Shown piece by piece: positions 1 through 11,258 of a stretch of 64,000 bases of DNA. Numbering within the stretch: the first letter of the stretch is position 1; every line of letters begins with the position of its first letter. Source of the stretch: Xiphophorus maculatus (lineage: Eukaryota; Chordata; Actinopteri; Cyprinodontiformes; Poeciliidae); contig NC_036456.1 of the NCBI RefSeq assembly GCF_002775205.1, positions 5,533,463 through 5,597,462 on the forward strand, written 5' to 3'. The notes beneath the pieces are model-generated. The model did no database searches. It worked only from the letters and a program-made list of their open reading frames with translations, and was not told the DNA's origin. A program made the translations under genes and the position numbers.

Positions 1-1356
1 ACTGTGACGCGTGGAACACCAATTCTTCGTTTTTCCATCTCGACACTGAAAACACAAAAATTTCGTTTTCTCAAATCTCCACTTTGATGCGAGTTTTCTT
101 AAATAATTTTCTTACAAAAGGGAGTTTTTATGAATAAAAAGGGACAAAACACAAATATTGTAAACGTTTTCCCAGAGTAGTAAAAAAATAAAATGAGTTA
201 AAACCACAAAATGCAAAAACCCAAAGGTTGTGACTCATAGCCTACCTTTGGCAGAAAATTATTTTACTTTTAACCACAAAGTTGTTCCTTTGCTGGGACT
301 GAAATGGGCATCTCTCAAACGATTCAACAATCTAAGTATTTTCACAGATATTATATTAAAAATGTGGCAGAAAAATATAATTAAAGTCTTTTTTTTTAGC
401 ATTCAATAACAGAATTGAAACCTTTGCAGCAGTTGTCTTCTTTTTTTTTTTTTTTACAAAATTAGAGTTTGGATTGTTTTGTAAAGCTGTTTTTCCCATC
501 AATATATCCTGTCTCTGGTATGTGTAATTTCTACCTCAATTCCTTTGATGTTACAATATTTCATCAAATTTTTAATAAAACAAATATTTACTGTTTACTA
601 TGAAGAATTAGAGCAAATTATGGTTACAAACATTTCCAGTCTCTCTAAACTGACTTTTCCTTTGCTTGTAAATTGTAAGCAAATGTGATAAAAGGTGTTT
701 GCTCAGTACAACACAGTTCAAGACCTTCGACCTCATCTGGAAATCACATTTGGACCTTTGACCTTAAAGTTTGAGAATCATTGAAGTCCACACCAACATA
801 ACTGACGCAAGTGGCAGTAGACCAGCTTTCAAGGCTATATAGAAGCTTCCTATTAGCAAAAAAGAAGCACTTTGGTCTCGGTGTGTTTCTTATCAAGAGT
901 GTTAAAACCACAATTGACATGTTTCACTAGTATATAATGTTTTAAATCAGAGCTGTACAGAAATGATCATTTCAATACCAGTCAATCGTAAACGACTACT
1001 TGGAATCAATATTTAGTAGCATGTCATTTGGCCAGATAAATGGTCTCTACTGCCCCCCTACTCCAAACCAGTTGTATGTCCTTACACCGACTGGTGAGCA
1101 ATGATACCCAAAGAAAAGTGTCGTGAAACTGATGACTAATGCAATGAAATCAGAATGTTTTCCAAAAATTGTAAAGCCCTACTTTAGATAAACATGTCTT
1201 ACAAGGAATAAATCATAATTTCATTAGAGTTCACCGAAAATTGTATGAGGACCCATGCAGAATAAAAAAAATAAAACAATTATTTACCATTTTCTTCCCA
1301 GCAGGGGGTAAGTTTGATGCTATGTCCAAGCATCAAATGGGAAAAAAGGCTGTTAG
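1..1356. other. Region downstream of TRIM-A, no gene seen
   Basis: AT-rich sequence with short homopolymer runs (T at about 391-400 and 440-456). It probably holds the end of the TRIM-A 3' UTR near 1360-1628. No ORF, RNA gene or recognised repeat could be supported. Confidence 0.4.
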
Positions 1357-1362
1357 TTTATT
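1357..1362 (-). terminator. Candidate polyadenylation signal AATAAA of TRIM-A
   Basis: AATAAA on the minus strand, about 270 nt past the TRIM-A stop codon. It is the nearest canonical hexamer noticed downstream. Such hexamers are frequent by chance in AT-rich DNA. Confidence 0.3.
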
Positions 1363-1628
1363 TACAAACAATTTGTGCATAAAATGTTTTCCAAGTTTAC
1401 ACAAAGTCAGAAAAAGATGATTGGTGCAGATTTACATTTTAGGACATTTGTCAACATGTATGAACTCTACTATTACTTGTCCGATGGAGCCGCAGGAAAG
1501 TCAATTCAACAGCTGAAGTGACATAAATGTAGGACAAAAAGGAAAATGGACCAGAAGGTGAATTGAACAGCGGGAATGATGGAGATATTTTGGTTTCAGC
1601 GATCTAGTTTCCCCATGCGATAGCCTTT

Positions 1629-4600
1629 TTAACTGGATTGTGAAAGACTGAATGAGGACAAGTAGGGATTAGTAACTAACGCCTCAGATTTCTTTAATTT
1701 GCTGTGCAGGTAGAAATAAGGGAAAACCTTCCCTGTGAAGTGTTCTCCTACGTAAGAGTGAATGTGGAACCTCTCATCAAGGTCGTAGAAGGACACCCGG
1801 CCTTCCTCGTAGTCCAGATAAATCCCCATGTTCCTCGGCCTGGTACAGAGATGAAGAACTCTCTGTGGTGAGCAGTGAACATAGTAATGAAAGCCAGACT
1901 TTCCCATGGAAAAGAACCCATTTTCTTTTTTCACGATTACATCATCTGATCTGTCCACCATTTCCAGGGCAACGCCGACATGCCAGTCGTTTCTCAGGCC
2001 CACCTGAACCTCCCAGTAGTGCCGACCGGAGGTGAAGCCGATCTTCCCAAAAACCATGGGTAAGTCAAACCTTTCCAACTCATAAGATGGTGACCTGGCT
2101 TCTTTGGAGAACTTCATACGTTGCCCGTACTCTAATACTCTAAGACCGGGGCCGGCAGTGGAGTCATCAAAAGTGACAGATTCTTAAAAAAAAAAGAAGA
2201 AAAAAAAAGAGAGTCAAAGTTCAGGAAGGGTTAGTATCTTTCGAAGATGGGATGAAGTAAATAAAACCAGCAGAATTCAGACACTGACCTTTGTATTGTC
2301 TGATTCTGGTCAGTTCTATAAAAGGAAAATAACAAGAACATTGTTATTGTCAGGGTCAGTCATAACCAAGAGAAATGTATGAATCTATGAATAATTACCG
2401 ATGGTTGTCAGCGTTTTCAGTTCGGTTTGAAAACTGCTCATAAGGTGATCCATGGCTCTCCTCACTGTTTGGACGCAGACGTCTGGGTAAACCTTGGTCT
2501 TGGACCAGTCCTTCATCTCAGACATGGTGTTCAGAGTCTGCAAAGTCTGAACAGATGAATAGGCGGATAATACCTTTTGGCATTTCTGCACAATTTCCAG
2601 ACTTAAGTGAAACTGATGAGTTTTTATAAAATCTAATATCAGAGCAGGTAGATAACATTTTTGTCTGTCTTTGGTTTTTAGCTTGTCATCAGACTTAGCA
2701 ACTGCTCTGCCCTTCTCTATAGTAATTAATCCTCTGTCAGCTGTGAGTGAGACACACAGGGGAGACAAAATTATTACATTTACCAGCTAACATGTACAAT
2801 TCTCATCAGTCAGTGAGAGGAGTATAATGTGTTTTTTTTTTTTTTTTTTTTTTTTCAGAACAGAGTTTGAATTAACCACTATTTTTACATTTTTAACAAA
2901 TAGCGGTGTCCGCTCATCCTTTAAAAGTCTTAAATTTATGTTTCTAAAATCAAGGCATTAAAATGTCTTTAAAAAAAAGTAAGTTGGCCTTAAGTTTCAT
3001 CAAAGGTCTTGGATTTTATCATAAAGTTTAATTTAATCTACTATACTCCCATATGAAGTTTTTTTTAAAAAAAAATTTCTCATGGTACTTTTCTGTCAAG
3101 CAAAAGTTTGAGCGAAGATCAAACTTCTTAACTTGAAAACTTTTCAACTTTCTTGTGTCGTGTCACAAAGCCTGCATGTGTAAATATTGACACACGACTG
3201 GTTCAGTCCATATCCGTGAAGCTTCTCTAAAGAACGTGACCAGTTTCCTGTTTGAACGTGACGTTAAGCTCAGTTGGCTGACTAACCCGTAGAAGTCGAA
3301 AGTGGTCTTCACTTTGTAACAGTTCTTCTAGTTGCAAGTGTTGCCTTTGCAGAGCGGCCACCTCTTCTTCTAGCTCCTCAATCATCAACTTTACTTTTTC
3401 CTTGGATTTTCTCAATTTTTTCTCAATGTTTGACTGCAGTTTGCTTCGAATCTCTTGCACTCTGCCCACCAGGTTACTGAATAGCTTCTCACCGTCCTCG
3501 GTTTGTTTGTCAGCGTTCACCTATTCGAAATGCACAAAAATATTGTTGAATGTAGCGTCACTTTAAGCCATCCTGTAAATATAAATATAATTAAGATACT
3601 CACTTTTCTCATTTCTGATGACAAGGTAAATTCTTCTCGCTTTTTCACTCTTTCATCGATCATGAGTTTGATTTTTGCTCGTTTGGATTCAAGGTTTTCC
3701 TAAAAGAAAGTTAATGGCTGTCAGTAACACCTAATCCTGAGCACTGAGAACATTTTTACTCCCTTACAGAGTTTTTGTCTTTTAGCTGTTTTGCCACCTT
3801 TTCTAATTATGAGAATAAAGTCATAAAATTACAAGAAGTCCTAATAGTCCCAGAATAAACTCGTATGAGAAGAGTTGAAATAATATGAAAATAGTCATAA
3901 CACTAAGGCTTTATTGTTGCATTATTTTGACTTTATTATCGAAATGTGTCTTCATTTTCAATATATTGACGTTTTTCATGTAAAACTATGACTTTTATGT
4001 TTTATGTTATTTTGACTTTATTATCATATTTAGAATTTCGTCTCGTACAATGTTATTCTTGGATGTGACTTTTTTTCTCATATTGTGACTTCCTTCTCAT
4101 TTTTGATTTTTTTCTTGTATAACTTTATTTTCATTATTTTGACATTATTCTCATATTTAGTCACTTTTCCCATATTATTTCAATTTTATTCTTGTATTAT
4201 TTCATCTTTATTCGTGTAATATGTCAACTTTTTCTGTTTTTCCTGTATCACTGTTTTTGTAATATTCCTACATTAATCTTGTATTAGTCTGACATTTTTC
4301 CTGTATTATTACAACTGTATTGTCAAAATTATTCAACTTTACTGATTTTATTCTCGCATCATTTCTCATGTTTTAAAAAGTGTTTTTCTTAGTATGGCCC
4401 TAATACTTCATCTATTAAATATTCAGTGGTTAATGTTATTTCAAGATTTTTTGAAGTACTCAATTTATCTTTGATGTTAAAATTATCTGAAGTATCTTGG
4501 AGTGACGACAAAAATCTGTAAAGCACTGCAAGTACAAACGATTGTGAGGTCTCACTTTCTGCAGAGCCCCCTCCTCTTCAACAGGAACCGTCTCATGGTC

Positions 4601-5134
4601 TCTGTGTTCTGCTTCGCAGCACAGCAGACAGACGCACGCTTGTTCCTGTCTGCAGAAAACCTCCAGGATCCTGGCGTGCTTCTCACAAACCCTCTCCTCC
4701 AGGTTCTCCAGCGGCTCCACCAGCTTGTGTCTCATCAGGGCGGGGACCCTCCGGTGAGGCTCCAGGTGTCCGTCACAGTACGACGCCAGACACACCAGGC
4801 ACGACTTGGACGCCTTGAACCTCAAATCCGCGCACACGTCACACTTCACCTGCCACGGTGCGTTTTCGCTTTCGAGTGCCTCGGTTTTCCGTTTCTTTAA
4901 TTGGACCGACATTTCCTCCATGACTTCGTTTGTGGAGAACTCTGGCTTCACGGGGAATCTTTTGTTACACTTTGGACACTGGTAGCAGTCACCGTCGCTC
5001 CATCGCCGGCTGAGGCAGGTCCTGCAGAAGTTATGACCGCAGGGTGTGGTGACAGGTTCGGTGAAGAGGTCCAGACAGAGCGAACAGCGGAAATGTTCCT
5101 CTGGCAGTGACGTGAGGATGCGGCATGCTGACAT
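1629..5134 (-). CDS. TRIM-A: RING/B-box/coiled-coil/B30.2 E3 ubiquitin ligase (btr/TRIM39-like), complete
   Basis: Six coding exons join in frame on the minus strand: 4556-5134, 3604-3699, 3287-3520, 2399-2546, 2289-2315, 1629-2182 (1638 nt, 545 aa, stop TAA). Every intron is GT-AG. Seen: C3HC4 RING (C17, C20, C32, H34, C37, C40, C53, C56); B-box 1-like zinc site (C98, C101, C112, C115, C120, H123); B-box 2 (C150, H153, C161, C169, C172, H177, H180); a helical, charged coiled coil at 194-303; a linker; a B30.2 domain at about 362-545 with WEVQV and LDYEEGRVSFYD. Family knowledge: RING recruits an E2, the coiled coil dimerises, B30.2 binds the target; cytosolic innate-immune roles are common. 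The ATG at 5134 was chosen because a polypyrimidine tract and an AG acceptor end two bases upstream, so longer readings run into intron. Exon 1 is nearly identical to that of the next gene; the other exons are not. Confidence 0.9.
2890..3130. repeat. Dispersed CTTAAA-rich repeat, copy 1 (TRIM-A intron)
   Basis: Shares order and wording with 28740-28960: TTTAAAAAG-type runs, AAGTTGGCC near the middle, TTTCTGTCA(A/G)GCAAAA towards the end. Both copies sit in the intron after the 234-nt exon of a TRIM gene. The family was not identified. Confidence 0.5.
3740..4440. repeat. Degenerate TTTATTCTCATATT-type minisatellite in TRIM-A intron
   Basis: The intron between the RING/B-box exon and the 96-nt exon is largely built from decayed units of roughly 20-25 bp, built around GACTTTATTNTCATATT. 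The same unit, in the other orientation (GAATAAAGTCATAA), occurs at 51590-51780. Confidence 0.6.
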
Positions 5135-5224
5135 ATCTGTAGAAGGAGATAAAAAAAAAAAAGATGTGGAATACCTCAAACAAATGACATTTCCTGTACT
5201 ACCAGGTCTTCCTAGGTTGATAGG

Positions 5225-5822
5225 CTTGATAGTCTGGTATGCTCTGTTCGATAGGATACCAAAATTACAACATGTGTTGCATTTTCAGCTGGTATGGTTC
5301 GCTTTCGGTCTTCTCTATGTTAAACTAACCAAACCCTTTGGTATACCTGTTCAGCTCCTCTCCTGTGGTGGCGCTGCACCAAGAACCACTGAAGGAATCA
5401 ACATGAAAACCTCTGATAAAGACACTGAGCGAAACTTCCTTCCTTAAGTAAACAACAATGGAGTGGCATCAGATTTTAGCGGTTATAGGATTTCTGTTTT
5501 GTCTTTGGTAAAAGCCACGAGCCATTTCTCCTGCTATGACTAGACTTGTGCATTTGTTTTGGTTTTATTTACCCAGAATTACCTGCACTATAGTCCACTT
5601 CCTGCTTTTGGAGCGGTCTCCGGTCCGCTTGGCATTGCCATATGCATTTGAACCACACCACAGTTCACTTCAACTGAACCAACACCTAGATCTGTAGGCG
5701 CCCCAGAGTTTGGTTCTTTGGTCCATATCGGAGTCTGATTATGCAGCTACACCTCCCTAAACAAACCAGACTTTTGACGAACGAATTGAAGTTCAATTAA
5801 AGCAGACTAAACAGGGCTATCC
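5225..5822 (+). mobile_element. Non-autonomous DNA element, copy A
   Basis: Aligns over most of its length with 36184-36752: the GGTGGCGCTGCACCAAGA segment, GAGTGGCATCA, ACCCAGAAT, TAGTCCACTTCCTG, and the final GACTAAACA. It lies in the first intron of TRIM-A. The terminal repeats are decayed. Confidence 0.6.
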
Positions 5823-6110
5823 TAAAAGGGGATGTGGAATAATGGTAATGTGTTGAAGTTGCACTCTCTAGAAAATTTGACATAAATTAATAGAAAAAAA
5901 AGCCTTGATCAGTAATTTCTCAAAAAAATAAAGCATAGTCGCTACTACCAGAGTTGTAACTGAAACCAGCGGCATGTTTTAGGACATTTTATTGGGTTTA
6001 TAGCCGAGTATGGGTTTTATGTAGAAGAATAGATCCAAGAGAGAGATAGATGGTTGTTTGCAGTCACTTTACCAAACGGCAAACTGCAGCGCCATGCCAG
6101 ACACGCCCAG

Positions 6111-6117
6111 TGAGTCA
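6111..6117 (+). promoter_or_regulatory. AP-1-type site TGAGTCA in the first intron of TRIM-A, conserved at TRIM-B
   Basis: The heptamer TGAGTCA lies inside a block (CCCAGTGAGTCAT) that is kept at TRIM-B (12432-12438) although the surrounding DNA has drifted. The motif is a perfect AP-1 consensus. Its use is inferred only. Confidence 0.3.
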
Positions 6118-6211
6118 TCTTCACATGAATGTGTTGGCACATTAAGATAATTATCGGTATCTGAAATAATGCCATTGCAGATGAAATGACTGATTTAGAA
6201 CAACAACTCAC

Positions 6212-6330
6212 CTCAGCTATGTAGTTCATCTGTAAATGGTAAATCCAGGGGTGTAGGTAGACTCTTCCAATGCAAGATGAAAGCTACAAATAAGGAGCTA
6301 CAGACACTTTAGAGCTCATCACTGCCAAGG
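6212..6330 (-). other. Putative untranslated first exon and promoter area of TRIM-A
   Basis: The coding exon of TRIM-A begins right after a splice acceptor (AG at 5137-5138), so an upstream exon must exist. A strong donor (GAG then GTGAGTT) ends a possible exon at 6212. A donor GTGAGTT occurs at the matching place before TRIM-B (exon end 12539), in sequence that aligns with this area. The upstream exon limit is not defined; 6330 is only an approximate bound. Confidence 0.4.
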
Positions 6331-7428
6331 AAGCAGATCTACCAAAAAAGTGAGTCTCAGAGCCAACTTTTGGTGCACAGTGGGTGTGGTCTGTTCACTG
6401 AAACGAAACTTTAGACTATTGATTTCCCAGTTAAAAAATAAAAAAGCTATCTGGGCATTTTTGGCATATATTTTGTTTTTAGGTGTTTTCTTTTGTAATT
6501 TTGGCAAGCAAATCCAAGTAAATTCCACATTTCATTCTAAACATGCAAGAAATAAACAACATCCACAAGGAAAATAGTCAAATTCTTCCAGAGCTCTTAA
6601 ATATAAACTGCATAAGGCCTGGAAAGATGCAGAAAGATCAATTAGCCTAATGCCTGCTTTTAGCATTAGCTTGAATAATTTAAGCTCTGTTTTTTTTATG
6701 TTATAGTTGGCATTCTCAGCAACACTGTCGTCTGAGTTAGCTTGGTGTAGATATTATTCTCCTTCCTATTGTAGCCAAGAGCTGGCGTCTCTTCATTTCC
6801 AGAACCAGCTTATCAGGCTGGACTGTATGAAGCAGGCCTTCATTTCCCAGCAGACATTGCTATTAGAATGAGTAGGAGAGATACAGGTGTAGTAATGAGA
6901 CCTGCGTTTTATTTAGATCGGCTTCAGATTTTGTACATGTACATTTTCTGACTGTGGAAGGAAGCCAAAGTACCCAAAATTCAGTTTTAAGGAGACTGGA
7001 ATATTGTGTACAAAAAAATAGATTTAATACAGAAATGCTATTTTTCAAATGATGCTACAAACTCATTGACAAGGTAAGCCACAAATGTTTATTGTTAAAA
7101 AAAGAATGCTTACTGTTTTCATGGTGCCGTATCCAAGTGTTTTAATAGAAAGTTGGGTGGAAGGAAAACTTGTAGCAGAGAAAAATGCACAATAAGACAA
7201 ATATATTGTTGTCTTTTTTACCAATTTTATGTTGTACAATATGATGAATTGTTAATATCACTCTATTTTCAATTGCAGAGCAAAACAAATTAAGTGATAC
7301 ACTTCTTGGTTGAGGATTTTCACAGCTTTCTGTCTTTGGCAGATTTCTGGTCACCATTTAGCAAGTTTGATGTGATGGGATTGCGGAGGAGATGATATCT
7401 AACGTACACTGTGTGGAACATCTTGTAT

Positions 7429-7434
7429 TTTATT
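7429..7434 (-). terminator. Candidate polyadenylation signal AATAAA of TRIM-B
   Basis: Minus-strand AATAAA about 755 nt past the TRIM-B stop. This would give a fairly long 3' UTR, and a nearer variant signal cannot be excluded. Confidence 0.2.
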
Positions 7435-7488
7435 GCAGGTTAATGTTTTTACTGTAAAAGGCCAGGCTGGTTACTTTCCTCTAAGACA

Positions 7489-7545
7489 CAAGTGTCAAAC
7501 TCGAGGCCCAAGGGCCAAATCCGGCCCGCCGTAACGAATCGATGC
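7489..7545. repeat. hAT-end-like relic (GTGTCAAACTCGAGGCCC)
   Basis: The words GTGTCAAACTC, AAGGGCCAAATC and GGCCCGCC resemble the terminus of a hAT-derived repeat widespread in vertebrates. Only one end is recognisable. Confidence 0.45.
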
Positions 7546-8188
7546 AAGTCTGTCTGAAATCTTTCATCAAATATTCTGTATTAGACCTAAAAAAAAATGG
7601 ATATGAAACAAACAAAACTGACAAAAACCCAAAACATTAAAGGCTACAAAGAATGATTAACGTTATAGACATTCAAGAGAAAAATCTAGTTTACTCTTTG
7701 TTATAATGTAAATTGGCACATTCAAAATATCAGACTCATTGGTACAAAGTTGATTTTTGCTTCAAATAGGAAAAAAAAAAACCCGTAAGATTTTTAGCTA
7801 CATTTGCCAACATCCAGCCAAGGGGTATTGCTTGAAGTCAATGTGGCCTTGAAGATTGAGCTGAAGTTCTCGTTCTGTAGTTCTGAATGTTCGCGAGTTT
7901 CATTCCTCAGGCAGTAACATTTTTTAATTTCCACCAAGTGCTACTTAGGCCAAGAAGAAACCTTTTGTTTCATTACATATTTACTGTCAAGGAAGTTACA
8001 AACGTGTTTGATACGAAATGACCTAATCCCCAGCTATACAACACTTTACATTAACATGTCTTCCCTGAAACCAAACAGTGAGAACGGTTGTAGGTAAAAA
8101 TCTTTGTCAGTATTTACCAGTGGCCATTTTACTCTGTAGGACATCTGGATTTCAAGAATCTAGTTGGAATCTGATCCTACAATCGATT

Positions 8189-11100
8189 CTATTCAGCTGT
8201 TTTTTTAGCTTGGTCAAGAGAGCGAATGAGACGAAGGTAGTATTCTGGATCAAGGATTGAAAGTAGAAGCAAAGGCTCAGACCTCTTTGTGCCGCTGTGC
8301 AGATAGAAATAAGGGAAAAGTTTCCCCGTGAAATGCTCCTGTAGGAAAGAATAAATATGCAACTTTTGGGTCACGTCAAAGAATGACACTCTACCTGCCT
8401 CGTAGTCTAAGTACACCCCCACGTGTGTTGGCCTGGGACTGAGATGGAGAACTTTACAGGCTGAATCCCTAACTTCATAATCAAAACCAGACTTTCCTAA
8501 AAAATAGAATCCACTGTCTTTGTACACAGTATGTGGTGATCTATCAACCGTTTCCAGGGCTACACCGATATGCCAGTTATTTCTCAGGCCCACCTGAACC
8601 TCCCAGTAGTGCCGACCGGAGATGAAGCCATTCGCTCCAAAAACCATGGGTAGAGCAAACCTTTGGGATTTGGAAGACGGTGTTGGTGACATTGCGGTTT
8701 TTGAGTACTTGAGACGTTTCCCAGAATCCGTTATTTTAAGACCAGCCCCAGCAGTGGATTCATCAAAGGTCACTGATTCTACAAAAAAAGACAGACTTCA
8801 TTAATTATCAAATAATTATCATTACTTTAAACATAACATTGAAGAGTAAATATAACAAGAAAATGATCTAACCTTTGTATTCTCTCATTTTGGTCAATTC
8901 TACAAATTGATAAAACAAAAAAGCCGTTTACGATGACTTATTTCTAATGAAAAGAATACATTAAATGTACACAGCATATATTTTACCCATGTTTGTCAGT
9001 GTCCTTAGTGTTGTTTGAAAACAATTGACAAGATGTTCCATGACTGTCCTCGTTGTGTGAACAAACAGATCTGGGTAAACCTTGGTCTCAGACCAGTCCT
9101 TGGTTTTTGACATGGTGTTCAGAGTCTGCAATGTCTGAAACGATTGACAGGTCCAAGCAAAGTACGCATGGCATGAGTAATCGAAAGATGCAATAAAATG
9201 GAGCTAAGGCTGAAACAAATAACTTTGTTGATACTTGTGGTGATGTTTTCTCAAGCCCAGTAAACATGTCAAGTTCTTATGACCACATCTTTCACATTTG
9301 TGGAGAAGAATCTCTTGCTGTCTTTTTTGGTTGCTCATAGTTAGTGAAAGACATCTTAAGTGATTGTGGAAGGCTCTACAAGAAAAAAAGCTTCCGGTTT
9401 GGTCAAAGTTACGAGCATATTTGAGATTTGTACATAAAGAATTCACAGAATGTCAGTAAGCCCTTCTATACAGTATTTATTTTGTATTATATTGAGGATT
9501 AGCCTGGGCCACGTTCTTTTATTGGATTTGGCTATAGGAGTGTTTTCTAGTAATGAAAAATTGATTTACTAAACTGGATCAATGGAAATAATTTCAACCT
9601 GTGTTCTTGTAGTGACTTGAGACGACATTTGGTGTCGTATAGATAAGTAAACTGAACTGAACCAAAAGGATTGTTATCTGGAATTGAACGTCTAATTTAA
9701 GACCTGCTATTCTCTTTGATCCACAAGCCTGCTTCGGCATTCCGTTAAATTTTCAATAGTGATTTAGCAAATCTATCAACTGTCTGTATCCAATAATACT
9801 ATAGGTTCATGGAGAAGACTGTCTCTATCTCCAGTGGTCATTGGGCAAGAGGTAGGGTTCATCCTGGACATGTTGACAGTCCATTGCAGGGCAACACAGA
9901 GACACACAGGACAAACAACCACGCAATTAAGGAAACTTTAGAGAGAGCAACTAACCTAACAGTCATGTTTGCAAATCTTGAGAGAAACACCTGGTGAGAA
10001 CCCTTGCATGCACTAGAAGAACATGCTAACGCTATATTGAAAACCCACAGGCCAGATTTATATTCCAGGACCTTCATGCAGCAAGGTAACAGTGCTATCA
10101 ACTGCATTGCTGTGCAATGTTGTACAAAACATTCCTTAAGAACTGTCAGTTGTAAGATGTAGGACTTTCTTGACTGACTTACCTGTAGAAGTCTAAGGTT
10201 GTCTTCCTTTTGTGAAAGTTTATCTAGTTGAGAGTGTTTCATCTGCAGAGCTGCAACCTCCTCTTTCAGCTCCTGAATCATCGCCTGGACAGTTTCTTTG
10301 GATTTTCTCAATTCTTTCTCAATGTTTGACTGCAGTTTGCTTTGAATCTCTTGCACTCTGCTCATCAGAATACTGAACAGCTTCTCACCGTCCTCAATTA
10401 TGTTGTCTGCTTTTACCTATTTAAGGATAAATTTATTGTTACTATAGATGTGGGGCAATTTGCTTTTTTGTTTTGTTTGCAGAAACTCACTTTGCTCATT
10501 TCTGAGGTTTTTTGAAGTTCCTCTATCTTTTCCATTCTTTCATCAATCAAGAGTTTGATTTTTGTTTGTTGGGAATCAATGGTTTCCTAAAATGAGCAAC
10601 CACAAGAAAGCCGATGTGGTTAAGTCAGATATTTAATTTTTACACTTGGACAGCTGTGCACCATTTGACCAAGACTCACTTTCTGCAGAGCCCCCTCCTC
10701 TTCAACAGCTACCGTCTCATGGTCTCTGTGTTCTGCTTCGCAGCACAGCAGACAGACGCACTCTTGTTCCCGCCTGCAGAAAACCTCCAGGATCCTGGCG
10801 TGCTTCTCACAAACCCTCTCCTCCAGGTTCTCCAGCGGCTCCACCAGCTTGTGTCTCATCAGGGCGGGGACCCTCCGGTGAGGCTCCAGGTGTCCGTCAC
10901 AGTACGACGCCAGACACACCAGGCACGACTTGGACGCCTTGAACCTCAAATCCGCGCACACGTCACACTTCACCTGCCACGGTGCGTTTTCGCTTTCGAG
11001 TGCCTCGGTTTTCCGTCTCTTTAATTGGACCGACATTTCCTCCATGACTTCGTTTGTGGAGAACTCTGGCTTCACGGGGAATCTTTTGTTACACTTTGGA

Positions 11101-11258
11101 CACTGGTAGCAGTCGCCGTCGCTCCATCGCTGGCTGAGGCAGGTCCTGCAGAAACTATGACCACATGTTGTGGTGACGGGTTCGGTGAAGAGGTCCAGAC
11201 AGAGCGAACAGCGTAAATGTTCCTCTGGCGGTGAAGTGAGGATGCAGTGTGTTGACAT
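8189..11258 (-). CDS. TRIM-B: RING/B-box/coiled-coil/B30.2 E3 ubiquitin ligase, tandem paralogue of TRIM-A, complete
   Basis: Coding exons 10680-11258, 10491-10586, 10183-10416, 8987-9134, 8873-8899 and 8189-8778 join in frame (1674 nt, 557 aa, stop TAG), with lengths 579, 96, 234, 148, 27 and 590. The RING, B-box 1-like and B-box 2 residues match TRIM-A position for position. The coiled coil covers about 194-303, and the B30.2 domain (WEVQVG, LDYEAGRVSFFD) starts near 362. Exon 1 differs from TRIM-A at only about 12 of 193 residues, while the B30.2 parts look only about 60% alike. The C-terminal tail is longer than in TRIM-A and ends in a charged, helix-like stretch. The start is the ATG at 11258; an acceptor (TTAACAG) lies 10 bases upstream, so a noncoding exon is spliced on. 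The likely job is a ubiquitin ligase with a target surface different from TRIM-A. Confidence 0.9.
9805..10115 (+). repeat. Common fish interspersed repeat, copy 1 (TRIM-B intron)
   Basis: Shares an ordered word set with 42305-42665: CATCCTGGACA, CAGGGC-ACA, ACAGGACAAA, AGAACATGC, CCAGGACC, GCAAGG, AACTGC. It sits in the intron between the 234- and 148-nt exons of TRIM-B. Confidence 0.6.

Larger units (their letters stand above)
6330..8188. other. Interval between TRIM-A promoter area and TRIM-B 3' end
   Basis: No gene. It contains blocks shared with the region upstream of TRIM-B (6300-6420 with 12630-12740; 6775-6900 with 13545-13665), a hAT-end-like relic at 7489-7545, and a block at 7360-7490 resembling 17240-17370. 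The 3' UTR of TRIM-B occupies the right end. Confidence 0.45.

Noticed and set aside
5135-5179. Upstream extension of TRIM-A exon 1
   Set aside because: The extension begins at TTG and translates a polypyrimidine tract ending in AG, so it is intron.
6400-6410. Interferon-response element GAAACGAAACT
   Set aside because: The two GAAA cores are separated by one base instead of the required two, and the site is not kept upstream of TRIM-B. Mentioned only as a near match.
10614-11216. Long plus-strand frames opposite the RING/B-box exons (also at 4502-5110 and 18867-19919)
   Set aside because: They are antisense shadows of GC-rich exons, with no domain and no splice support.
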